Shown: positions 1-7,384 of the stretch, piece by piece | How the letters are laid out: each line of letters begins with the position of its first letter | Position numbering within the stretch: position 1 is the first letter of the stretch | Assembly: GCF_001307035.1 (NCBI RefSeq) | Contig: NZ_LKIU01000004.1 | Span: 31,811 to 95,810 of the forward strand | Origin: Arthrobacter sp. Edens01 | GTDB lineage: Bacteria > Actinomycetota > Actinomycetes > Actinomycetales > Micrococcaceae | Direction of reading: 5' to 3' | Length of the DNA: 64,000 bases | The notes under the pieces: generated by a model | What the model was told of the DNA's origin: nothing | What the model saw: the letters and a program-made list of their open reading frames with translations, nothing else | Databases searched by the model: none | Program-made: the position numbers and the translations under genes

Positions 1-633
1 GACGGCGGGGTTGTCCCAGTTGAAGTCGGGCTGGGTGGAGTCGAAGAGGTGCAGGTACCACTGGCCGGGGGTGCCGTCGGGGTTGGTGGTACGGGTCCAG
101 GCGGGGCCGCCGAAGTGGGACTGCCAGTTGTTGGGCGGGTTTTGACCGTGTTCTCCGGTGCCGTCGCGGAAGATGAACATGTCGCGGGCGGGGGAGTTTT
201 CGGGGGCGGCCAGGGCGGCTTGGAAGAGGGTGTGCTGGTCGGAGCAGTGGTTGGGGACGAGGTCCACGATGACCCGGATGCCGTGCTCGCGTGCGGTGGC
301 GACGAGGTTGTCGAAGTCGTCCAGGGTGCCGAAGAGGGGGTCGACGGCGCAGTAGTCGGCGACGTCGTAGCCGGCGTCTTTTTGGGGGGAGACGTAGAAG
401 GGGGAGAGCCAGATCGCGTCGATGTCCAGTTCGGCCAGGGTGGGGATTTCGGCGGTGATGCCGGGCAGGTCTCCGATGCCGTCCCCGCGCAGGTCGCGGA
501 AGGAGCGGGGGTAGATCTGGTAGATCACCGAGGAGCGCCACCACTGCCTCTCACGGTCGGTAGAGGCTTCATGGACCGGCACCAGGGCGGCACCGGGGAG
601 GTCGACGGACGGGACGGCGATAGAGCTCAGCAT
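1..633 (-). CDS. GH13 alpha-glucosidase / oligo-1,6-glucosidase, N-terminal part (cut by window edge)
   Basis: Cytoplasmic glycoside hydrolase of family 13 that would cleave short alpha-glucosides or maltodextrins. The visible 211 residues start at the ATG at 633, with AGGA 8 bases upstream. They show the family pattern: VIYQIYPRSF near residue 33, then GDGIGDLPGI, the barrel strand IDAIWLSPFY, GYDVADY, and conserved region I DLVPNH. The catalytic Asp/Glu regions (II-IV) lie beyond the window. It is divergent from malE with a LacI-type operator between them, which fits hydrolysis of sugars imported by MalEFG. Exact specificity (alpha-1,4 versus alpha-1,6, or trehalose) cannot be read from this part. 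Confidence 0.93.
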   Translation of the reverse strand, partial: MLSSIAVPSVDLPGAALVPVHEASTDRERQWWRSSVIYQIYPRSFRDLRGDGIGDLPGITAEIPTLAELDIDAIWLSPFYVSPQKDAGYDVADYCAVDPLFGTLDDFDNLVATAREHGIRVIVDLVPNHCSDQHTLFQAALAAPENSPARDMFIFRDGTGEHGQNPPNNWQSHFGGPAWTRTTNPDGTPGQWYLHLFDSTQPDFNWDNPAV

Positions 634-666
634 GCCTTGCATCCTAGAGGAGGGTACGCCCCTTCA

Positions 667-680
667 TGCAAACGCTTCCA
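667..680. promoter_or_regulatory. LacI-family (MalR-like) operator between the glucosidase gene and malE
   Basis: TGCAAACGCTTCCA; the other strand reads TGGAAGCGTTTGCA. It matches the LacI/CcpA-type pattern TGNAANCGNTTNCA, centred on CG. It lies 34 bases upstream of the glucosidase start and 222 bases upstream of malE. A local LacI-type maltose repressor is the expected ligand; no such gene is inside the window. Confidence 0.75.
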
Positions 681-800
681 CATTCGGTCGGAATTACGTC
701 TTCACTGAAAACTCCGCGCTCTCGCCTGTTGTTATAGGTATTCCAGCAGCGTGGCGTTCGGAGCGGGAAAAACTAGCTGTGTGTGACTGGACGCACAGTG

Positions 801-816
801 CGCACACGCTTACACT
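801..816. promoter_or_regulatory. Possible second LacI-type half-conserved operator over a -10 element of malE
   Basis: CGCACACGCTTACA (801-814) keeps the ACGCTT core and the CA end of the site at 667-680, with about three mismatches. It overlaps TACACT (811-816), a candidate -10 hexamer for malE. A repressor bound here would block the promoter. The degenerate left half makes this tentative. Confidence 0.4.
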
Positions 817-901
817 TGCGTCCATGCCGTCGTCCGGATCCCGGACAGGCACCAATTACCTCCCCGGCATTCCGGGGCCAGAACACAGAAGAGGTACACC
901 A

Positions 902-2194
902 ATGAAGGTGCGCACAACGGGTACGACGGCGTTTGGCCGCCGTACCTTTACTCTCGGTGCGGTGTCGGTCACCGCTGCCCTCGTCCTGAGCGCCTGCGGC
1001 GGCGGCTCGGATACCGGTGAAGGGGCGGAATCCAGCGACCTCGCGTCGGCCGGAGCCACCACCCTGACCATGTGGGTGGACGCCGAACGCTCCCCGGCCC
1101 TGACTGAGGTCACGGAGAAGTTCAAGGAAGACACCGGCATTGAAGTCAAGCTGGTCACCAAGGACTTCCAGCAGGTGTCCGACGACTTCATTACCCAGGT
1201 GCCCACGGGCAAGGGTCCGGACCTGATCGTCGGTCCGCACGACTGGCTGGGCAAGTTCGTGCAGAACGGTGTTGTGGCACCGATCGAACTCGGGGACAAG
1301 GCAGGCCAGTTCCAGGAAAGCGCCATCAAGGCGATGACCTATGAGGGCAACACCTACGGCGTGCCCTACTCGATCGAGAACATCGGCCTGCTGCGCAACA
1401 CCGACCTGGTCAGCGAACCTGCCGCCACCATGGACGAGGTCATTGCCAACGGAAAGGCCGCCGTTGCTGACGGCAAGGCAGAGTTCCCGTTCCTGGTCCA
1501 GATGGACCCCAAGCAGGGCGACCCCTACCACCTGTACCCGCTGCAGACCTCCATGGGCGTACCGGTCTTCGGCACCGACGAGACCGGCAGCTACGACGCC
1601 TCCAAGCTCGAACTCGGCAACCCCGGCGGCGTTGAATTCGCTGAGAAGCTGGTGGCCTGGGGCGATTCCGGCGAACGCATCTTCAACTCCAGCATTACCC
1701 CGGATATCGCCAAGGAGAAGTTCAACGCCGGCGCCTCGCCGTACCTCCTGACCGGACCGTGGAACGTGCCCGACGCCGTTGCGGCCGGCATCAACCTGGC
1801 CGTTGACCCGCTGCCCACCGCCGGTGACGCACCGGCACAGCCGTTCGTCGGCGTCAACGGGTTCTTCATCAGCTCCAAGAGCCAGAACGCACTGGCCGCA
1901 AACGAATTCGCCCTGAACTACCTCACCACCGAGGCTGTCCAGGACTCAATGTTCGAAGCCGGCGGCCGGCCCCCGGCCCTGACCGCGTCCTTCGACAAGG
2001 CCGCTGCCGACCCGATTGTTGCAGCGTTCGGCGAGATCGGCGCCAACGGCGTACCGATGCCCGCCATCCCGGAAATGGAAGCCGTCTGGGCCGACTGGGG
2101 CGGCACGCAGCTGGCCCTGATCAAGGGCGAAGCCGACCCGGCCACCGCCTGGCCCGCCATGGTCTCCAACATTGAGTCCAAAATCAGCAAGTAG
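902..2194 (+). CDS. malE: Maltose/maltodextrin ABC transporter substrate-binding lipoprotein
   Basis: Extracytoplasmic solute-binding protein (430 aa) that delivers malto-oligosaccharides to MalFG. The ATG at 902 follows AGAAGAGG and begins a typical signal: an Arg pair (GRRTFTLG, possibly Tat-compatible), a hydrophobic stretch, and the lipobox LSAC with the lipidated Cys at residue 32. The mature part reads TLTMWVDAERSPALTEV and later GKGPDLIVGPHDWLG, PYSIENIGLLRN, AGASPYLLTGPW and VGVNGFFIS, the standard MalE-type bilobed fold. An in-frame Met at 632 would place the lipobox far inside the protein and is rejected. First gene of malE-malF-malG. Confidence 0.95.
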   Translation: MKVRTTGTTAFGRRTFTLGAVSVTAALVLSACGGGSDTGEGAESSDLASAGATTLTMWVDAERSPALTEVTEKFKEDTGIEVKLVTKDFQQVSDDFITQVPTGKGPDLIVGPHDWLGKFVQNGVVAPIELGDKAGQFQESAIKAMTYEGNTYGVPYSIENIGLLRNTDLVSEPAATMDEVIANGKAAVADGKAEFPFLVQMDPKQGDPYHLYPLQTSMGVPVFGTDETGSYDASKLELGNPGGVEFAEKLVAWGDSGERIFNSSITPDIAKEKFNAGASPYLLTGPWNVPDAVAAGINLAVDPLPTAGDAPAQPFVGVNGFFISSKSQNALAANEFALNYLTTEAVQDSMFEAGGRPPALTASFDKAAADPIVAAFGEIGANGVPMPAIPEMEAVWADWGGTQLALIKGEADPATAWPAMVSNIESKISK

Positions 2195-2218
2195 CGGCAC
2201 CTAACACGCCGCAGGCGC

Positions 2219-2257
2219 CAAGTGGCCCGAACGGGTTCGTCCTGTTCGGGCCACTTG
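2219..2257 (+). promoter_or_regulatory. Intercistronic stem-loop between malE and malF
   Basis: Perfect 14-bp inverted repeat: CAAGTGGCCCGAAC at 2219-2232 and its reverse complement at 2244-2257, with an 11-base loop. No T tract follows, and the malF ribosome-binding site AGGAGA starts only a few bases later. Such hairpins after binding-protein genes usually protect the upstream message or cause partial termination, giving much more MalE than MalF and MalG. Confidence 0.8.
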
Positions 2258-2269
2258 TAGGAGAACTTC

Positions 2270-3877
2270 ATGGCAGTTTCAACGGACGCACCCGTCCGCC
2301 CCCTCAAACCCGCCCCCGCCAAAACGCGGCGCCGGAGTCCTGACTCGCTGGCCGGAACGCTGGCGAAGATCGTACTGCTTGGCCTGGTGGACGCCTTCGC
2401 GGTCTACGTCCTTATGGCACTGTTCCTGAACGAACAGTGGCTGGTGTTCGGCGTGGCCGCGGCAGTCACCGTGATCATCAACTGGATCTATCTGCGCCGC
2501 GGCGGACTGCCGGCCAAGTACCTCGCCCCTGGTGTCCTCTTCCTGCTGGTCTTCCAGGTTTTTGTGGTGGTCTACAGCGGCTACGTCGCCTTCACCAACT
2601 ACGGTGACGGGCACAACAGCACCAAGGAAGATGCCGTCGCAGCGATTCAGCTGACGGCCCAGCAGCGGGTCCCGGACTCACCGGCGTATGCCGTTTCGGT
2701 CGTTGAACAGGGGGATGAGCTGTTCCTGCTGGTCACGGATCCCGACGGCGCCGTGCAGCTGGGCGGCGCGGACCAGCCCCTCGAAGAAGTTGCCGGAGCG
2801 CAGATGGGTGGGGCCGGCAAAGCGACCGGCGCCGAGGGTTATGAAACCCTCGCCTTCAACGACCTGCTGAACCGGCAGTCGGAAATCCTGGAACTCAAGG
2901 TTCCGTTCTCCGAGGACCTCGACGACGGCACGCTTCAGACTGCCGACGGCTCCAATGCCTACGTCTACAAGCCGGTCCTGGTGTATGACGAGGCCGCCGA
3001 CACCTTCACCAACACTGAGACCGGGACTGTCTACCGCGACAGCGGGGAGGGATCCTTCGTCTCCGACGCGGGGGAGCGGCTGGCCACCGGCTGGAAGATT
3101 AACGTCGGCTTCGAGAACTTCGAACGGGCGGTCACCGACCCGGAGCTCCGCGGCCCCCTGATGAGCGTAATCGGCTGGACGTTCACCTTCGCCGTTGCCT
3201 CCGTGGCACTGTGCTTCGGATTGGGACTGTTCCTGGCCATCACGTTCAACCACCCCACGCTCCGCGGCAAGAAGATCTACCGTGTGCTGATGATCATGCC
3301 CTACGCGTTCCCGGCTTTCCTGGCCGGGCTCGTCTGGTCCGGCATGCTCAACCAGGAGTTTGGCTTCATCAACGGCACCTTCTTCGGAGGTGCTTCCATC
3401 CCCTGGCTGAACGATCCCTGGCTGGCCAAGGCCAGCGTGCTGCTGGTGAACACCTGGCTTGGCTTCCCCTATATGTTCCTGGTCTGTACCGGCGCACTGC
3501 AGTCGCTGCCGGAAGAGGTCAATGAGGCCGCCAGGATGGACGGCGCCGGAGCCTGGCGGATCTTCAAGTCCATCAAGCTGCCGCTGCTGCTGGTCTCCAC
3601 CGCTCCGCTGCTGATCTCAACGTTTGCGTTCAACTTCAACAATTTCAACGTGATCTTTATGCTCACCGGCGGCGGACCGCGCTTCCCGGGGACCAGCCAG
3701 GACATCGGTGCCACCGACCTGCTGATCACGGTGGTCTACAAGGTTGCCTTCGGCCAGGGCACCGGGCGTGACTACGGGCTGGCCAGTGCGCTGGCAATCC
3801 TGATCTTCATCATTGTGGCCGTTATCTCCGCTGTCAGCTTCAGGCAGACCAAGTCGCTGGAAGAAGTAAATTCATGA
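2270..3877 (+). CDS. malF: Maltose ABC transporter permease MalF
   Basis: Inner-membrane permease subunit (535 aa). The ATG follows AGGAGAACTTC. Three membrane segments lie in residues 30-105. A large extracytoplasmic domain of about 185 residues (110-295) follows, corresponding to the P2 loop of E. coli MalF that docks the binding protein. The C-terminal five-segment permease core carries the EAA loop VNEAARMDGAGAWRIFKSIK, which contacts the ATPase. The last four bases overlap malG (ATGA), so the two are translationally coupled. No ATPase gene is present; these systems often share an MsmK-type ATPase encoded elsewhere. Confidence 0.94.
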   Translation: MAVSTDAPVRPLKPAPAKTRRRSPDSLAGTLAKIVLLGLVDAFAVYVLMALFLNEQWLVFGVAAAVTVIINWIYLRRGGLPAKYLAPGVLFLLVFQVFVVVYSGYVAFTNYGDGHNSTKEDAVAAIQLTAQQRVPDSPAYAVSVVEQGDELFLLVTDPDGAVQLGGADQPLEEVAGAQMGGAGKATGAEGYETLAFNDLLNRQSEILELKVPFSEDLDDGTLQTADGSNAYVYKPVLVYDEAADTFTNTETGTVYRDSGEGSFVSDAGERLATGWKINVGFENFERAVTDPELRGPLMSVIGWTFTFAVASVALCFGLGLFLAITFNHPTLRGKKIYRVLMIMPYAFPAFLAGLVWSGMLNQEFGFINGTFFGGASIPWLNDPWLAKASVLLVNTWLGFPYMFLVCTGALQSLPEEVNEAARMDGAGAWRIFKSIKLPLLLVSTAPLLISTFAFNFNNFNVIFMLTGGGPRFPGTSQDIGATDLLITVVYKVAFGQGTGRDYGLASALAILIFIIVAVISAVSFRQTKSLEEVNS

Positions 3878-4809
3878 GTACCTCCACCGCCCTTCCTCCC
3901 CGCCCGGATGCCCCGGCGGTGCCTGCCGCACCGGCAGCCCGGCCGTCCCGCCGCAGGTTCGGTGCCTGGTTCAAGGACACCGGGTGGAGGCACCTGGTTG
4001 GTCTGGTGATGACCGCCTTCGCGCTGCTGCCGCTGGCCTACGTCCTTTCTGCGGCGCTGAGCCCCACCGGTACCCTGGTGGCTTCATCCGGTCTGTTCCG
4101 CGACATCGGGTTTGCGAACTTCCAGGCACTGTTTACCGACCCGCAGAAGCCGTTTGGCCGCTGGTTCCTGAACACACTGGTGATCGGGCTGATCACCAGT
4201 GCCGCCACTGTTTTCCTCGGAGCGCTTGCCGCTTACTGTTTTTCACGGATGCGTTTCACCGGCAGGCGCATGGGCCTGCTGAGCCTGCTGCTGCTGCAGA
4301 TGTTCCCGCAGATGCTCGGGGTTGTAGCCATCTTCCTGCTGCTCTCCGGCATTTCTGATGTGGTTCCGTGGCTGGGGCTGGGCAGCCAGATCGGCCTGAT
4401 TATGGTGTACCTGGGCGGAGCGCTGGGCGTAAACACCTACCTGATGTACGGCTTCTTCAACACGGTTCCCAAAACCCTGGACGAAGCCGCGCGGATCGAT
4501 GGTGCCGGCCATTTCCAGATCTTCTTCACCATCATCCTTCGGCTGGTCACCCCCATCCTGGCGATTGTTGGCCTGCTGACCTTCATCACCACCACGGGGG
4601 AGTTCATGATCGCCTCGATTGTGCTGAACGATCCCGACAGCCAGACCCTCGCCGTCGGGCTCTACTCCTTTGTTGGGGATAACCAGTCCCGCACCTGGGG
4701 AGTCTTCTCCGCCGGTGCCGTGCTCGCCGCCGTGCCTGTGATGGCACTGTTCCTGTTCCTGCAGCGCTACATCGCTTCGGGCCTGGTTGCGGGGGCCGTG
4801 AAGGGGTAG
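3874..4809 (+). CDS. malG: Maltose ABC transporter permease MalG
   Basis: Second permease subunit (311 aa), forming the membrane channel with MalF. The first 40 residues are Pro/Ala/Arg-rich and cytoplasmic. About six membrane helices follow, and the EAA loop TLDEAARIDGAGHFQIF lies near residue 205. The start overlaps the malF stop by four bases. It is the last gene of the operon; the next gene is convergent, with only 19 bases between, holding a 12-bp palindrome (CGCAGCGCTGCG, 4811-4822). Confidence 0.95.
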   Translation: MSTSTALPPRPDAPAVPAAPAARPSRRRFGAWFKDTGWRHLVGLVMTAFALLPLAYVLSAALSPTGTLVASSGLFRDIGFANFQALFTDPQKPFGRWFLNTLVIGLITSAATVFLGALAAYCFSRMRFTGRRMGLLSLLLLQMFPQMLGVVAIFLLLSGISDVVPWLGLGSQIGLIMVYLGGALGVNTYLMYGFFNTVPKTLDEAARIDGAGHFQIFFTIILRLVTPILAIVGLLTFITTTGEFMIASIVLNDPDSQTLAVGLYSFVGDNQSRTWGVFSAGAVLAAVPVMALFLFLQRYIASGLVAGAVKG

Positions 4810-4828
4810 GCGCAGCGCTGCGGGGAGC

Positions 4829-5815
4829 CTAGAAGCCCACGACGCCGTGGGGGACATAGTGCTCGGACAGCAGGGCCAGGTCCTCGGCAGTGAGCTCCAG
4901 ATCCAGGGCGGCGACGTCGTCGTCCAGCTGTGCCAGGCTGGTGACGCCGATCAGGGGTGCCGTGACCACCGGGTGCCCGAGCACCCAGGCCAGTGCAACC
5001 TGCGCCCGTGACACCCCATGGGCGTCTGCAACCGTGCCGACTGCGTCCGAGATCCTGCGGTCGGTTTCCTCGTGTGCCCCGTACATGGCATCGGCCAGGG
5101 CATCGTGTCCGCGGCGCCGGCTCTCGACATGCCAGGGCCGGGCAAGCCGCCCCCGGGCCAAGGGACAGTAAGCCAGCACACCGATGCCCTCGTCGAGGCA
5201 GAGCGGGTACATTTCCCGTTCCTCCTCGCGGTAAATGAGGTTGTAATGGTCCTGCATGGTGACGAAACCGGTCCAGCCGTTCTGCCGCTGCAGGTGCACA
5301 GCCTTGGCCAGCTGCCAGGCGTAGGTGGTGGATGCACCCAGGTACCGGACCTTCCCGTCCTGCACCAGCTGGTCCAGGGTGGAAAGGGTCTCCTCCAGTG
5401 GTGTGGATCCGTCCCAGCGGTGGATTTGGTACAGATCGATGTAGTCCGTTCCCAGCCGCCGCAGTGACTCTTCGACCTGCCAGAGGATGTGCTTGCGGGA
5501 GAGTCCCCAGCCGTTGGGTCCGGGCGCCATTTCTCCGTGTGCCTTGGTTGCAATCACAACTTCCTCCCGGCGGGCGTACTCCCGCAGGGCCTGGCCCAGG
5601 ATCCTTTCGCTGTCTCCGGCGGAGTAGACGTTCGCAGTGTCGAACAGATTGATTCCCAGCTCCAGGCCACGGCGGATGAGGTTCATGGATTCTTCCTCGC
5701 GCAGGGTCCAGGCATGGGTGCCGCGGTTGGGGTCTCCGAAACCCAGGCAACCCAGCCCGATGGCTGAAACGGTGGCCCCGGAACGGCCAAGCTTTACGTA
5801 GCGCATCGGGTTCAT
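4829..5815 (-). CDS. Aldo/keto reductase
   Basis: NADPH-dependent oxidoreductase of the AKR superfamily (328 aa, cytoplasmic). The N-terminal LGRSGATVSAIGLGCLGFG is typical. The catalytic tetrad can be assigned as D59 (NLFDTANVYS), Y64, K91 (VIATKAHG) and H132 (QIHRWDG). The C-terminal half contains YCPLARGRL and a cofactor-binding region with the family's usual spacing. It resembles the YajO/IolS-like group, but substrate cannot be predicted. It is convergent with malG and transcribed alone; nothing ties it to maltose metabolism. Confidence 0.93.
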   Translation of the reverse strand: MNPMRYVKLGRSGATVSAIGLGCLGFGDPNRGTHAWTLREEESMNLIRRGLELGINLFDTANVYSAGDSERILGQALREYARREEVVIATKAHGEMAPGPNGWGLSRKHILWQVEESLRRLGTDYIDLYQIHRWDGSTPLEETLSTLDQLVQDGKVRYLGASTTYAWQLAKAVHLQRQNGWTGFVTMQDHYNLIYREEEREMYPLCLDEGIGVLAYCPLARGRLARPWHVESRRRGHDALADAMYGAHEETDRRISDAVGTVADAHGVSRAQVALAWVLGHPVVTAPLIGVTSLAQLDDDVAALDLELTAEDLALLSEHYVPHGVVGF

Positions 5816-5934
5816 GGGCCTGGCCTCCAGAACGTTCGGCGGCGGTATTCCAGCCGTGGGGCCGGTAAAGCCGATGCTACGGCGGCCCCGGTCTCCGGGT
5901 ACAGGGGTCTAGCCCGGCTCGGGCATCCCGGACC

Positions 5935-5940
5935 TATACT
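5935..5940 (+). promoter_or_regulatory. -10 element for a leaderless CHAD gene
   Basis: TATACT ends 5 bases before the ATG at 5946 and no Shine-Dalgarno sequence is present. Transcription would begin at or next to the A of the start codon, the actinobacterial leaderless arrangement. No clear -35 hexamer is visible. Confidence 0.6.
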
Positions 5941-5945
5941 GGGCC

Positions 5946-6860
5946 ATGGCTTCCGCTACCGACCTCCCGGCCGCTGATACACGTGCACTGACTGGAACAG
6001 CGGGCGGGGTCCTGATGGCCTACCTGCAGGCGCAATACGCGGAAATGCTCAGCCAGGAGCAGCGGCTGCGGACAGAGGAGCCGGAGGCCGTGCACAAAAT
6101 GCGTGTCAGTACCCGCAGGATGCGCTCGGTACTCGCCAGCTACCGCAAAATGCTGCACCCGGAGCCGGCAAACGGCATTCGGGATGAACTCAAATGGTTG
6201 TCCCAGCTCCTCGGCGCCGCACGCGATGCCCAGGTAATGCGCCACCGCCTGCAGGAACTCCTCGCTGCGCAGCCGGAGTTCCTGGTCAAGGGGCCGGTTT
6301 CGGCGAGGATTGACGAGGAGCTGCTCGGAGACTATTCCGCTGCGCTCGATGCCATCCGCCGGGGACTCGACTCCCCGCGCTACGCCGCGCTGGTGCGGGA
6401 CCTGGGTGTGCTCGTGGCCGCTCCCCAGCTGACCGGCCGCGCCGAACGGCCCGCAGCCAAAGCGGGGAAGAAACTGGTTCGGAAGGACCTGCGGCGGCTG
6501 AAAAACCGCGTTCGTGCCGCCAAACAGGAAACCGGGGGCGCAGCACGGTCAGAGCTCCTCCACGAGGCACGCAAGGATGCCAAGAGACTTCGCTACGCAG
6601 CAGAAGCGTTCGTGCCCGTTGGCGGCAAAGCTGCCGAATCAATGGTGGAAGCGGCCGAAGGCATCCAGAAGGTGCTGGGAGAGCACCAGGACAGTGTGGT
6701 CACCCAGGACCTGCTGCTCCGTCTGAGCCGGCGTCCAGGCCGGGGAGGCGGCGGCTTTACCTACGGACGGCTGCACGCCGTGGAGGAGCAGCGGCTGAAG
6801 GCAGCGGAAAAGCGTTTTCGCCGCCTGTGGAAGGGCTTTGCCGGAGCGCACGGCTGGTAG
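5946..6860 (+). CDS. CHAD domain-containing protein
   Basis: Helical CHAD-domain protein (304 aa). CHAD domains carry conserved histidines and a basic surface and are known to bind inorganic polyphosphate. The signature is clear twice: H50-KMRVSTRRMRS near the N-terminus and HEARKDAKRLRYAAEAF near residue 205, plus LGEHQDSVV. No CYTH (triphosphatase) domain is fused and none lies next to it, so this is a standalone CHAD protein. The very basic C-terminal half supports polyanion binding. It appears leaderless. Confidence 0.9.
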   Translation: MASATDLPAADTRALTGTAGGVLMAYLQAQYAEMLSQEQRLRTEEPEAVHKMRVSTRRMRSVLASYRKMLHPEPANGIRDELKWLSQLLGAARDAQVMRHRLQELLAAQPEFLVKGPVSARIDEELLGDYSAALDAIRRGLDSPRYAALVRDLGVLVAAPQLTGRAERPAAKAGKKLVRKDLRRLKNRVRAAKQETGGAARSELLHEARKDAKRLRYAAEAFVPVGGKAAESMVEAAEGIQKVLGEHQDSVVTQDLLLRLSRRPGRGGGGFTYGRLHAVEEQRLKAAEKRFRRLWKGFAGAHGW

Positions 6861-6892
6861 CCGGCGCCCCGGGTGGCAGTCCTGCTCCAGTC

Positions 6893-7195
6893 TTAGGCAG
6901 CGGTGTCCTTGATAACGGTGTAGGAAGCGACGGCGTTGGGTGCCTGCATGCCCGGGGCCTGGTCATCGGAGTGGGATGCCTTGAACGAGTCAGACTTCAG
7001 CCAGGCCAGGAAGCTCTCCTTGGAATCAAATTCCATGGTGGAGAGGTAAGTGTTGGAGGAACCTTCGGGACGCATCAGCGTGCTGCGTCCGAGCCCTGGA
7101 ACTCCCTCAAGATGCGCCATGCTGTCGATGAAGGCCTTTTCAAAGGCTTCCGCGGTATCCGGCGTGATTTCCAGGGTATTGACTACCACATACAT
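6893..7195 (-). CDS. Antibiotic biosynthesis monooxygenase-family protein, probable IsdG/MhuD-like heme-degrading enzyme
   Basis: Small protein (100 aa) of the dimeric alpha/beta-barrel (ABM) family. The three residues that define heme-degrading members are present at the right positions: N6 (VVVNTLEI), W65 (FLAWLKSDS) and H75 (KASHSDD), compared with N7/W66/H75 in mycobacterial MhuD and N7/W67/H77 in IsdG. This predicts oxidative opening of heme to release iron in the cytoplasm. The ATG is preceded by AAAGGA at about 11 bases. It is divergent from an MFS exporter that itself carries a C-terminal domain of the same superfamily. Heme use is an inference from the triad. Confidence 0.82.
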   Translation of the reverse strand: MYVVVNTLEITPDTAEAFEKAFIDSMAHLEGVPGLGRSTLMRPEGSSNTYLSTMEFDSKESFLAWLKSDSFKASHSDDQAPGMQAPNAVASYTVIKDTAA

Positions 7196-7384
7196 GTTTG
7201 GGGCATCCTTTCAGGAACACTGGTGCCTTGGGCAACCAATTTTGGTGACACGCTGTCAGGATACTCCCTTCGCGCCTTCGCTCTGGACGCCGCAGACCGC
7301 CGCAACCTACTCTGCCAGTGAGCGCTCGCGCCGGTTTGGGGCACCATCCCGGCAGCGCAGCGCCGCCACTGACGGAGGAATCCG

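Noticed and set aside
4767-5750. A 327-codon minus-strand frame offset from the aldo/keto reductase
   Set aside because: It is a frame-shifted shadow of the reductase; only the other frame has the catalytic tetrad.
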